64,000 nucleotides of DNA. It comes from Helianthus annuus. Its lineage: Eukaryota > Streptophyta > Magnoliopsida > Asterales > Asteraceae. Positions 10,359 to 20,066 of the stretch are shown here, piece by piece. The notes beneath the pieces are model-generated. The model was not told the origin of the DNA. It searched no databases and saw nothing but the letters and a program-made list of their open reading frames with translations. A program made the position numbers and the translations under genes. The stretch is from contig NC_035448.2 of NCBI RefSeq assembly GCF_002127325.2, positions 118,003,426 through 118,067,425 of the forward strand, given 5' to 3'. Positions within the stretch are counted from its first letter, which is position 1. Each line of letters begins with the position of its first letter.

Positions 10359-10841
10359 ACTGCATTCAGAACACGCTATGGTCACTATGAGTTCTTAGTG
10401 ATGCCTTTCGGGCTCACTAATGCACCTGCAGCGTTCGTGGATCTCATGAATCGTGTTTGTAAACCGTATCTGGACAAGTTTGTCATTGTTTTTATTGATG
10501 ACATACTTACATATTCGAAGAATCAGGCCGATCATGAAAGACATCTCCGGTGCATCCTTAAACTTCTTCAGCAAGAGAAGCTCTACGCCAAGTTTTCAAA
10601 ACGTGAGTTTTAGCTTCGTGAAGTCCAATTTCTTGGACACGTTGTGAGTGAGCGTGGTATCCGGGGGAATCCCGCTAAAATTGAAGCGATTATGAATTGG
10701 CAAGCGCCGAAGACTCCTACAGAGATTCGCAGCTTCTTGGGTTTAGCTGGATATTACAGGCGTTTCATCGAGAATTTTTCAAGGATTGTTGCACCTTTAA
10801 CTTTGTTGACTCGCAAGAATATAAAGTTTGATTGGGGTCCC
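10359..10841 (+). pseudogene. Chromovirus pol fragment (reverse transcriptase), first half of a split element
   Basis: Translates from [12 protein letters not shown] through the RT catalytic FIDDIL and the [11 protein letters not shown] and [14 protein letters not shown] motifs to FDWGP. It resembles the Tekay-type chromovirus pol at 14015-18520. A TAG replaces the usual TGG (Trp) at 10611-10613 within what is normally CEFWL, so this copy is dead. Everything upstream (gag, protease, first part of RT) is missing where the 8277-10358 LTR begins. The frame is interrupted at 10841 by the insertion of the younger element and resumes at 20067. Confidence 0.9.
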
Positions 10842-12346
10842 TGTAACAACTCTCATCAAAATTAATAATTAGAATGATAATTAGTCAATAAGGAAACCCT
10901 AATTAAGACACCCGAATGATTTGGCACTAACCCTAAAATTTTCAAAACAATTGGAATCAGGATCAGGGCCCCTAAAACTAAGGGGGGGTAAACCCTAGTT
11001 ATAATTATCTACAGAAAACGTTGTAAAAATTTTGAATTAACACGAAATCAACTCAGCAAGCCTAGAGGGGACACAAGGCTACCCTAGGGTAGATTGCTAC
11101 CCCAGGCGTGTCGCGACAGAATCAGGGACACCTCCCGCGACTCGCGGGAGGTACCAAATTTGGGTATAAATAGGGGGGTCTGGGATTAAATCAGATTGCT
11201 CACTTCGACGGAAAAATTCACAATATACGTTGAGTTATGCTTAAATTACTACCAAACACACACTAATATCGAATCGCTGCCACGGAACAGGGTAATTACT
11301 CGATCGCTATTACGATTCATTTCCGGGATCAATACATCCAAAGAATGTCTAAGTGCCGCCCACATTGGGCTATGCTTTGTCGTTTGTCGGTAATCCGATA
11401 AATGAGTTGAAGCATTGTACTTTGTCGTTGTCGAGAATTCGATAATGAGTTGAAGTACTATACTTTGTCGTTTATCATTTTGATAAATGAGTTGAAGTAT
11501 TGCACTTGGTCATTCATTGTAAGAATTGATCTCGGGAAATTATCGTAACTGCTGTATTGATCACTAACTCTGTTTTGTGTGCATTATTGTTGAAATTAGG
11601 TTAACAGGACTAAATTCATATTCTGTCAGTACTAAATTTGCAATGTGAGTTATTCTTCTTTTATAAACTCTTTTCTCACCATTTGTGAGTTTTAACTATT
11701 CTACAATACTCCAAAGTAATTTTTCCGAGATTATAATATCAGTGATTAAGTTGATGTAATCGCCAAATTACAGCCAGTATGTGGGGTATTGTGCACATTA
11801 CTACAGTTTAAATCATGTTAGGTGGGCGAACCTAATTTAATTGATTTACGTCATTCATTGGGGCAGCCAATGGTGATATGACCACTGTCACAGATCCGGT
11901 CGAGTGACAAATACTGTGGGTAGTTGTTTGATATCAGAAACATGCGTAAAAGATCTTAACACTGTGAATAATCATAAAATGTGTCGTTTTCAGTAACTAG
12001 AATAATTCACTCAGTATTTCCCGCTGACAAAATCTTTTTCAAACATGTTTCAGGTGATCTGCTGTAAATCAGGAAAAAGTGCTGAGGAGCATTTCAAGCT
12101 TAAAATAGTGGCTCGATATAAAATAAATAAAGATGTTTTGAAATAAGGATTTATCAATAAACTTATGTATTGTAAATTATCGGGGTTCTATCCCGAATTG
12201 TAAAATAAAAATAATCGGGAAAAATTTTAGCTTTACAACGATCCTGATGTTAAAATTTTCCGCTGCAAAACTCAATTAAACAAATATCACGGGGTTTCTG
12301 TTCCACGGCTCCGGAAACAGGTCAAACCGGGTCGGGGGCCGTGACA
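10842..12346 (+). repeat. 5' LTR of the complete element
   Basis: Begins TGTAACAAC and ends GCCGTGACA. TATAAATA lies at 11165-11172. A perfect 21-bp palindrome (10-bp arms CCTCCCGCGA/TCGCGGGAGG around one base, 11131-11151) lies just upstream of it. About 11374-11515 contains three tandem copies of a roughly 47-57 bp unit with 'gataaatgagttgaag'. Confidence 0.95.
11131..11172 (+). promoter_or_regulatory. LTR promoter: CpG palindrome plus TATA box
   Basis: The 21-bp palindrome at 11131-11151 is followed 13 bases later by TATAAATA (11165-11172). The arrangement is repeated at 18846-18887 in the 3' LTR. The palindrome could be a transcription-factor site or a cytosine-methylation target; function is inferred only from position. 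Confidence 0.55.
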
Positions 12347-12355
12347 GAAACAAGG

Positions 12356-12368
12356 TGGTATCAGAGCC
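12356..12368 (+). other. Primer binding site (initiator tRNA-Met type)
   Basis: TGGTATCAGAGCC, complementary to the 3' end of plant initiator tRNA-Met, starts nine bases after the 5' LTR. This is the usual minus-strand primer site of plant Ty3 and Ty1 elements. Confidence 0.9.
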
Positions 12369-12472
12369 ACTGAGTTAAGCTAATTAAGTATTTAAACGAT
12401 ACTTAATTTTCCTGATTACTATTATGTGATTATGTGTTTATGTGTTTTAACTGATTATTTGTTAGTTACAGT

Positions 12473-12796
12473 ATGGGTAAACAAAAGTTGCAAGATATCT
12501 ATCTTAAATTAGATAGATCAATTTATGAAGAGGGAAGTTCGTCTAAAACTAAAATTTCAAAGCTCCCTACGATTCCTGAGGAAGGAATATTTGTGCAAAA
12601 AGCGAATTATGAATATCCATTATCTCCTAGAAAAAGGAGTATGATTATTAAGAAAAGTAAGGAGCAAATCCGAGAAAAGAAGATTAAAAAGGAAACCCAG
12701 GAGTTACTTAAGAAATCACCTTGGGAAGATAAACTCGATGAAAAATGGGCAAATTTGTATATGCTAGCCACTGTGGCTGAACATGCAAATCTCTAG
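12473..12796 (+). CDS. Leader ORF1 of the complete element (107 aa, unrecognised)
   Basis: Intact frame starting MGKQKLQDIYLKLDRSIY. It is strongly basic in the middle (SPRKRSMIIKKSKEQIREKKIKKE, about residues 60-85), followed by an amphipathic, Trp-containing C-terminus (PWEDKLDEKWANLYML). It lies between the primer binding site and gag, where standard chromoviruses have no gene. The start codon follows a CAG at 12469-12471 with one base between. I do not recognise the family. The high Lys/Arg content would suit RNA or DNA binding or nuclear import, but that is inference. An alternative is that it is an exon spliced to the next ORF: a GTATAT at 12757 would join in frame to the CAG at 12980-12982. 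Confidence 0.6.
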   Translation: MGKQKLQDIYLKLDRSIYEEGSSSKTKISKLPTIPEEGIFVQKANYEYPLSPRKRSMIIKKSKEQIREKKIKKETQELLKKSPWEDKLDEKWANLYMLATVAEHANL

Positions 12797-12971
12797 ATGC
12801 CCTAAATCTAGCGAGCAATACTTCCCAATAAGTAAATAAATAAAAGTTAGTAAAATAAAATTTGAGTGTGTTTTCCTGTGTTTTGTACAAATAGTGTGCA
12901 ATAAAACTTCCATGTTATTTGTTAAACTTTATTCCAAAGTTTTAACTTGATATTTTGTGCATTTTGCATAT
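12797..12971 (+). other. Spacer between leader ORF1 and ORF2
   Basis: AT-rich with stops in all plus-strand frames. It contains no other feature apart from the possible splice acceptor at its right edge. Confidence 0.5.
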
Positions 12972-12983
12972 ATGCTACACAGC

Positions 12984-13781
12984 ATGAACGAGATATCTGA
13001 AGCTTTTCAGAACCTCAATCTGTACCCAGTAAACATAGAAGTTTCTTATGAATTCACGGGATATCTTGCTGATGTGGACCAACCTGTAAAACTCCCTACT
13101 CCACCAGTGACCAAACCAAAAAGGAAGCCAAAGAAAAATTATGTATGGGGAAGCCGTATACGTAAGAAAAAGTCAGTTACAAAAACCCCTAAAACTAGTA
13201 AACCTTTAGACAAAGGAAAAGCGATTATAATCCAGGAAAACCCTAATCCGCAAGAACAAGAAACTGAAGCTAATAATGAGGTTAGGAAAATGGAGGAGCA
13301 GTTCGATCAGTATTCTCAGGAAATAGAAATAGAAATAGGGCAAGGTTCTAACCCAACTCAGGTAGAAGTTGGAGAGAGTTCTAATCAAACCAAAAGAGTT
13401 ACTTTTCAGGACCAGATAGATATTTTACTAGAAAAATGTGAAACTATGCAACCTGCCAACACCGGTATCTTTACCTATCCTACTGAAAACCCAATTCCTA
13501 TGAATTTTGCACCAACAATCACCGAACCAATAATCCATGACCAACCTGTAGAAATGGAAGAAGGGTGGACTAACGATTGGCAATTTCAAAATATTGTCAA
13601 TAGCCCTTACTCGTTTCTTCCACAGTTCGACCCAGAACCCCTACCCAATCCACCAATGAGCAATGAGAATTTGGCTGAACTTCGCCATTTCGGTGAAGAG
13701 TTGATGGATGCAGGGAATAGAATTAGGGAAATAGGGGGACAGATTGCCTGGAAATACGACGAGAGGGAATTCCGTTTCTAG
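12984..13781 (+). CDS. Leader ORF2 of the complete element (265 aa, unrecognised)
   Basis: The frame is open from 12957, but the first codon there is GTG. In-frame ATGs are at 12972 and 12984, and I chose 12984 because it sits one base after the acceptor-like TGCTACACAG (ending 12982). The protein begins MNEISEAFQNLNLYPVNIEV. It has a very basic segment (KPKRKPKKNYVWGSRIRKKK), then an acidic Gln/Glu-rich region (about 90-140), a proline-rich middle and a C-terminal helix (NLAELRHFGEELMDAGNRIREIGGQI). I recognise no domain. The basic cluster could be a nuclear or nucleic-acid binding signal. It has no counterpart in the older chromovirus pieces in this window, but those pieces lack the corresponding region. 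Confidence 0.6.
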   Translation: MNEISEAFQNLNLYPVNIEVSYEFTGYLADVDQPVKLPTPPVTKPKRKPKKNYVWGSRIRKKKSVTKTPKTSKPLDKGKAIIIQENPNPQEQETEANNEVRKMEEQFDQYSQEIEIEIGQGSNPTQVEVGESSNQTKRVTFQDQIDILLEKCETMQPANTGIFTYPTENPIPMNFAPTITEPIIHDQPVEMEEGWTNDWQFQNIVNSPYSFLPQFDPEPLPNPPMSNENLAELRHFGEELMDAGNRIREIGGQIAWKYDEREFRF

Positions 13782-14014
13782 AATAACAACTAGGAGGATG
13801 GGAAAGTTATCTTTGTATAATAGTAAAAGTAAATAGTGAAACCAGTTGTAACATAATGAATAAAACGTTGTAAAATATCGGTGTGTATTGATGCATACTA
13901 TACTGATATAAAATGCCATCGAGAAATCGATAATTTTGGCTTTATGTGTTATAACTTGTTTAATGATTTGTATAAATTGTTAATTGCTAATTATTCATAA
14001 TAACTTATCATCAG

Positions 14015-17000
14015 ATGGCAAATAACGATAACGAACCAGTAAATGAAGTTAATCAATCGGAGCAACACCCAGAAGATCAATATATGACCAAACAAGATAT
14101 TGAAAATATGGTTGCCCAAGGAATAGCCAACGCAATTCCAATGTTCGTTGCTGCTATGAAAAATCCAACCGATCCGCAACATATCATACCTAGAAAACAT
14201 ACTATCGAAGATAATTTCAGTAATAGTATAAACGGGGGCAATGATCATATAAATCATGACAATGAATCTCAGCACACGCAGCGCCTTAAGAAACGAAAGG
14301 CTGCAACACCTGGTTGCACTTTCAAAGAATTTCTTGCTTGCAAACCCGCTGAATTTGCAGGCAACGAAGGAGCAACTGCAACACTGCGATGGTTAGAGAA
14401 AACCGAAGCAGTAATTGCAATAAGTAAATGTGCTGAAGAAGATCAAGTCATGTATGCCTCAAACCTGTTCAAGGAAGGAGCACTAGAATGGTGGAACACA
14501 GTGCTACAGGCAAAAGGCAGACGGGTAGCTTATGCTATGACTTGGGACGAATTTAAAAATCTTGTCGAAAGAAAATTCTGTCCTGGGTATGAAAAAGAAC
14601 AGATGGCAAATAAGTTCCTCAATCATCGAATGACCGGGGTAGATTGTCGTGGTTATACTTCGACATTCTTCGAATATGCGAGAGTAGTACCTAACCTGGC
14701 TTCGCCAGAACCAGTACTTATTTCTCGTTATATTTGGGGATTAATTAGTGAAATTCGCAATATCGTTAAGGCTGCGAGACCTCGCACTATTGACGATGCC
14801 GTAGAATTAGCTAACACCTTAACTGATGAACTGATACGCACAAGGGACGAAGATAAGAAGAAAGAATTAGCTCAGAAAATTACCCAAGGATTTAAGATGG
14901 GTAATAGTAGTAATTTCAAGAAGAGAGGGACAGGGCGATCTGCAACTGTGCCATTCTATAAAATTTGTCGTAAGAACCATTTTGGAAGATGCAATAGAAT
15001 TTGCAATTTTTGCAAAACAACAGGACATCGTGAGGAAAACTGCAGGAAGAAATCTGTAATTTGTTACCATTGTGGGGAAGCTGGCCATTTCAAAACTGAA
15101 TGCCCTAAGTTAGTTAACCCAGTAGACAACAAACCCAAGGCAGCTGAAGGAACTACTAAAAAGAATGCTAGAGCTTTCCAACTAACTACTCAAGAAGCAG
15201 AACTCATTCCGGACGTGATCGCCGGTACGTTTTTAGTCCACAACGTCTATGCAAAAGTATTATTTGACTCTGGTGCAAACCAAAGTTTTATAAATACTTC
15301 ATTCTGTCAAGCTCTTAAGTTACCATTAACTACAGTTAGGCAGATCTTTACAGTCGAAACTGCAGATGGGAATTCCATAGAAATTAATCAGGTTTTGCAA
15401 AAAGTAGAAATAGAACTCTTAGGTTATAAATTTACTGCAAACCTGTTGCCTATGAAACTAGCCGAATTTGATGTCGTATTAGGAATGGATTGGTTAATAG
15501 CCAACCATGCTCAAATCATTTGTGATAAGAACTCTATAGAAATTCGAGCACCTAATGGACAGATAATTAAGATTGCAGGAAATAAACCTCGAAAGCCAGT
15601 AAAGTTCATATCAGTAATGAAAGTTGCTAATTATGAAAGGAACCAAGGAATAGTATATATGATTTTAGTAATCATTTGTACTAAAGACAAAGAACTCAAG
15701 GAAATACCTGTAGTCTCAGAATATCCAGATGTATTTCCAGAAGATTTACCTGGGTTACCACCAGACAGAGAAGTAGAATTTAGGATTCATCTAATTCCAG
15801 GAACTACACCAATAGCCAAGGCACCTTATCGATTAGCTCCTACCGAAATGCTAGAATTGAAAAAGCAATTAGATGAATTACTAAGCAAAGGATTTATACA
15901 ACCTAGTTCATCCCCTTGGGGTGCACCAGTGTTGTTTGTGAAAAAGAAAGATGGATCAATGAGAATGTGTATTGATTATAGAGAATTAAATAAAGTTACA
16001 ATTAAGAATCGATACCCATTACCTAGGATTGATGATCTTTTTGATCAATTACAAGGAGCTAGGTATTTCTCTAAGATAGACTTAAGATCTGGATACCATC
16101 AATTGAAAGTTCAAGAAGAAGACATACCTAAAACTGCTTTCAGAACTAGGTATGGTCATTATGAGTTTACAGTCATGCCCTTCGGATTAACCAATGCCCC
16201 AGCTGCATTCATGGACATGATGAACAGAATCTGTAAACCATATTTGGATAAATTTGTGATCGTATTCATTGACGATATACTTATTTATTCCAAAAGTCAA
16301 GTCGAGCATTGTCAGCACTTGCATGCACTCTTAACTTTGTTAAGAAAAGAAAAGTTATATGCTAAATTCTCAAAGTGTGAATTCTGGCTGCAAGAAGTGC
16401 AATTCTTAGGCCACATGGTGAATCACGAAGGTATTCATGTAGATCCTGCTAAGATCGAAGCCATTACTAACTGGAAGATTCCACAAACTGCAATGGAAAT
16501 TAGAAGTTTTATAGGATTAGCTGGTTATTATAGACGGTTTATTAAGGATTTTTCCAAGATAGCTGTACCATTAACTAAGTTAACCTGTAAAGCCACTAAA
16601 TTTGAGTGGGGACCAAAGCAAGAAGAAGCCTTTAGAATCTTAAAGCAGAAATTAACTAATGCGCCAATCTTAGCCTTACCAGAAGGAACAGAAGATTTTG
16701 AAGTATATTGCGATGCTTCAAAACTAGGATACGGATGTGTGTTAATGCAACGCAAGAAGGTAATTGTATATGCTTCCAGACAATTGAAAAAGCATGAAGA
16801 AAACTATACGACTCATGATTTAGAATTAGGAGCCATAATTTTTGCCCTTAAGATTTGGAGACATTATCTGTATGGAAGTAAATTTACTGTCTATACAGAT
16901 CATAAGAGTTTAAGGTATATATTCGGGCAAAAAGAGTTAAACATGAGGCAAAGAAGATGGATGGAAGTCTTGAGTGATTACGACTGTGATATTCAATATC

Positions 17001-18520
17001 ACGAAGGAAAAGCAAACGTAGTCGTTGACGCCTTAAGTCGTAAGTATCATGAAAAACAAAGGCGAATCCGTGCTCTTACAATAAATCTACAAGTAGATTT
17101 AAGAGAACAAGTGAAGGAAATCCAGAAAACGGCAATCAAGGACGATGCCGAAGGAATGAGAGGTTACCTAAAAGAATTGGAACAAGGAAATGATGGAATT
17201 TGGAAATTCCACAAAAGCAGAATTTGGGTACCTAAACAAGGAAATTTAAGATCGAAAATCTTAGAAGAAGCTCATAAATCTAGGTATACTGTACACCCAG
17301 GAAACAATAAGATGTACCAAGATTTAAGGAAGAATTTCTGGTGGATAGGAATGAAAAAGGATATAGCCGAATATGTATCTAAGTGTTTAACCTGTTCACA
17401 AGTTAAAGCTGAACACCAGAAACCCTCAGGCTTACTACAACAGTTAGAAATGCCTATATGGAAATGGGAACTCATAACAATGGACTTTGTTACTAAGTTA
17501 CCCAAAACCAGAAAAGGTAATGATGCAATTTGGGTAATCGTGGACCGATTAACCAAATCAGCTCATTTTCTACCAATAAAGGAAACCTTTAGCATGGAAA
17601 GATTAGCCAAGCTATATGTGGATGAAATAGTATCCTTACATGGAGTTCCGCTCTCCATTGTATCGGATAGAGATAGTCGTTTTACCTCTCGATTTTGGAC
17701 AAGTTTCCAAGAATCAATGAGAACTCGACTCAATTTAAGTACTGCATATCATCCACAAACAGACGGACAAAGTGAAAGAACGATCCAAACTCTGGAAGAC
17801 ATGCTCAGAGCATGTGTAATTGACTTTGGAGGTAATTGGGATAACCATTTACCATTGATTGAATTCTTCTATAACAATAGTTATCATTCAATTATTGAAG
17901 CCGCTCCATTCGAGGCACTGTATGGACGCAAGTGCAGAACACCCGTGTGTTGGGCAGAAATAGGAGAAAGTCAATTATCAGGTCCAGAAATTGTGCAAGA
18001 AACCACAGACAAGATAACTCAAATCAAGGAAAGATTGAAAACCGCTAGAGATCGCCAGAAGAGTTATGCAGACAATCGTCGCAAACCGCTTGAATTCCAA
18101 ATAGGAGACAAGGTACTTTTAAAAGTATCTCCTTGGAAAGGAGTGGTAAGATTCGGTAAGAAAGGAAAACTGAGTCCCCGATATGTTGGACCATTTCCAG
18201 TGATTCAACGAATTGGACCAGTTGCTTATCGCTTACAACTACCAGAAGAACTAGCTGGAGTACATGATGTATTTCATGTATCCAACCTTAAGAAATGTTT
18301 ATCAGATGAATCTCTGGTAGTACCTCTTCAAGACATAGAGGTAAATGAAAAACTGAAATTCATAGAAAAACCTTTACAAATAGAAGACCGGAAAGTCAAA
18401 TTCCTCAAACACAAGCGACTTGTGTTGGTAAAAGTCAAATGGAATTCCAAGAGAGGACCGGAATACACTTGGGAATTAGAGTCAGAAATGAAGCGCAAAT
18501 ATCCTCATCTATTCCAGTGA
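14015..18520 (+). CDS. Gag-Pol polyprotein, chromovirus (Tekay-like)
   Basis: One uninterrupted 1501-residue frame. Domain order: gag core (about 95-270, with EWWNTV and KFCPGYE); two CCHC zinc knuckles (330-343 and 350-363); aspartic protease ([10 protein letters not shown], catalytic D418); reverse transcriptase ([20 protein letters not shown] with D753/D754); RNase H ([11 protein letters not shown]900); integrase zinc finger ([19 protein letters not shown]); integrase core with D1157, D1218 and E1254 in exact D,D(35)E spacing; and a C-terminal chromodomain-like region (about 1430-1501, [27 protein letters not shown]). Gag and pol are in the same frame with no stop or frameshift, as in many plant chromoviruses. 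The ATG directly follows CAG at 14012-14014. All catalytic residues are present, so the product should be active for reverse transcription and integration. Confidence 0.95.
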   Translation: MANNDNEPVNEVNQSEQHPEDQYMTKQDIENMVAQGIANAIPMFVAAMKNPTDPQHIIPRKHTIEDNFSNSINGGNDHINHDNESQHTQRLKKRKAATPGCTFKEFLACKPAEFAGNEGATATLRWLEKTEAVIAISKCAEEDQVMYASNLFKEGALEWWNTVLQAKGRRVAYAMTWDEFKNLVERKFCPGYEKEQMANKFLNHRMTGVDCRGYTSTFFEYARVVPNLASPEPVLISRYIWGLISEIRNIVKAARPRTIDDAVELANTLTDELIRTRDEDKKKELAQKITQGFKMGNSSNFKKRGTGRSATVPFYKICRKNHFGRCNRICNFCKTTGHREENCRKKSVICYHCGEAGHFKTECPKLVNPVDNKPKAAEGTTKKNARAFQLTTQEAELIPDVIAGTFLVHNVYAKVLFDSGANQSFINTSFCQALKLPLTTVRQIFTVETADGNSIEINQVLQKVEIELLGYKFTANLLPMKLAEFDVVLGMDWLIANHAQIICDKNSIEIRAPNGQIIKIAGNKPRKPVKFISVMKVANYERNQGIVYMILVIICTKDKELKEIPVVSEYPDVFPEDLPGLPPDREVEFRIHLIPGTTPIAKAPYRLAPTEMLELKKQLDELLSKGFIQPSSSPWGAPVLFVKKKDGSMRMCIDYRELNKVTIKNRYPLPRIDDLFDQLQGARYFSKIDLRSGYHQLKVQEEDIPKTAFRTRYGHYEFTVMPFGLTNAPAAFMDMMNRICKPYLDKFVIVFIDDILIYSKSQVEHCQHLHALLTLLRKEKLYAKFSKCEFWLQEVQFLGHMVNHEGIHVDPAKIEAITNWKIPQTAMEIRSFIGLAGYYRRFIKDFSKIAVPLTKLTCKATKFEWGPKQEEAFRILKQKLTNAPILALPEGTEDFEVYCDASKLGYGCVLMQRKKVIVYASRQLKKHEENYTTHDLELGAIIFALKIWRHYLYGSKFTVYTDHKSLRYIFGQKELNMRQRRWMEVLSDYDCDIQYHEGKANVVVDALSRKYHEKQRRIRALTINLQVDLREQVKEIQKTAIKDDAEGMRGYLKELEQGNDGIWKFHKSRIWVPKQGNLRSKILEEAHKSRYTVHPGNNKMYQDLRKNFWWIGMKKDIAEYVSKCLTCSQVKAEHQKPSGLLQQLEMPIWKWELITMDFVTKLPKTRKGNDAIWVIVDRLTKSAHFLPIKETFSMERLAKLYVDEIVSLHGVPLSIVSDRDSRFTSRFWTSFQESMRTRLNLSTAYHPQTDGQSERTIQTLEDMLRACVIDFGGNWDNHLPLIEFFYNNSYHSIIEAAPFEALYGRKCRTPVCWAEIGESQLSGPEIVQETTDKITQIKERLKTARDRQKSYADNRRKPLEFQIGDKVLLKVSPWKGVVRFGKKGKLSPRYVGPFPVIQRIGPVAYRLQLPEELAGVHDVFHVSNLKKCLSDESLVVPLQDIEVNEKLKFIEKPLQIEDRKVKFLKHKRLVLVKVKWNSKRGPEYTWELESEMKRKYPHLFQ

Positions 18521-18544
18521 ATCTCGAGGACGAGATTTTTCCTA

Positions 18545-18556
18545 AGGTGGGGAGGA
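18545..18556 (+). other. Polypurine tract of the complete element
   Basis: AGGTGGGGAGGA immediately before the TG of the 3' LTR, the plus-strand primer in reverse transcription. A related tract precedes the older element's 3' LTR at about 22000-22013. Confidence 0.85.
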
Positions 18557-20061
18557 TGTAACAACTCTCATCAAAATTAATAATTAGAATGATAATTAGT
18601 CAATAAGGAAACCCTAATTAAGACACCCGAATGATTTGGCACTAACCCTAAAATTTTCAAAACAATTGGAATCAGGATCAGGGCCCCTAAAACTAAGGGG
18701 GGGTAAACCCTAGTTATAATTATCTACAGAAAACGTTGTAAAAATTTCGAATTAACACGAAATCAACTCAGCAAGCCTAGAGGGGACACAAGGCTACCCT
18801 AGGGTAGATTGCTACCCCAGGCGTGTCGCGACAGAATCAGGGACACCTCCCGCGACTCGCGGGAGGTACCAAATTTGGGTATAAATAGGGGGGTCTGGGA
18901 TTAAATCAGATTGCTCACTTCGACGGAAAAATTCACAATATACGTTGAGTTATGCTTAAATTACTACCAAACACACACTAATATCGAATCGCTGCCACGG
19001 AACAGGGTAATTACTCGATCGCTATTACGATTCATTTCCGGGATCAATACATCCAAAGAATGTCTAAGTGCCGCCCACATTGGGCTATGCTTTGTCGTTT
19101 GTCGGTAATCCGATAAATGAGTTGAAGCATTGTACTTTGTCGTTGTCGAGAATTCGATAATGAGTTGAAGTACTATACTTTGTCGTTTATCATTTTGATA
19201 AATGAGTTGAAGTATTGCACTTGGTCATTCATTGTAAGAATTGATCTCGGGAAATTATCGTAACTGCTGTATTGATCACTAACTCTGTTTTGTGTGCATT
19301 ATTGTTGAAATTAGGTTAACAGGACTAAATTCATATTCTGTCAGTACTAAATTTGCAATGTGAGTTATTCTTCTTTTATAAACTCTTTTCTCACCATTTG
19401 TGAGTTTTAACTATTCTACAATACTCCAAAGTAATTTTTCCGAGATTATAATATCAGTGATTAAGTTGATGTAATCGCCAAATTACAGCCAGTATGTGGG
19501 GTATTGTGCACATTACTACAGTTTAAATCATGTTAGGTGGGCGAACCTAATTTAATTGATTTACGTCATTCATTGGGGCAGCCAATGGTGATATGACCAC
19601 TGTCACAGATCCGGTCGAGTGACAAATACTGTGGGTAGTTGGTTGATATCAGAAACATGCGTAAAAGATCTTAACACTGTGAATAATCATAAAATGTGTC
19701 GTTTTCAGTAACTAGAATAATTCACTCAGTATTTCCCGCTGACAAAATCTTTTTCAAACATGTTTCAGGTGATCTGCTGTAAATCAGGAAAAAGTGCTGA
19801 GGAGCATTTCAAGCTTAAAATAGTGGCTCGATATAAAATAAATAAAGATGTTTTGAAATAAGGATTTATCACTAAACTTATGTATTGTAAATTATCGGGG
19901 TTCTATCCCGAATTGTAAAATAAAAATAATCGGGAAAAATTTTAGCTTTACAACGATCCTCATGTTAAAATTTTCCGCTGCAAAACTCAATTAAACAAAT
20001 ATCACGGGGTTTCTGTTCCACGGCTCCGGAAACGGGTCAAACCGGGTCGGGGGCCGTGACA
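18557..20061 (+). repeat. 3' LTR of the complete element
   Basis: 1505 bp, same length as the 5' LTR with no net indel. It ends GCCGTGACA, followed by the duplicated target GTCCC. Confidence 0.95.
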
Positions 20062-20066
20062 GTCCC

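Larger units (their letters stand above)
10842..20061 (+). mobile_element. Complete Ty3 chromovirus-type LTR retrotransposon with two leader ORFs
   Basis: Two 1505-bp LTRs (10842-12346 and 18557-20061), with about five differences noticed by eye, flank a primer binding site, two small ORFs, an intact 1501-codon gag-pol and a polypurine tract. A perfect 5-bp target duplication GTCCC lies at 10837-10841 and 20062-20066. The element sits inside the pol of an older chromovirus, whose frame resumes at the far side. Intact ORFs and nearly identical LTRs indicate a recent insertion that may still be competent. Total length is 9220 bp. Confidence 0.95.

Noticed and set aside
12957..12983. Start of leader ORF2 at 12957
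   Set aside because: The codon is GTG. In-frame ATGs follow at 12972 and 12984, the latter right after an acceptor-like CAG.
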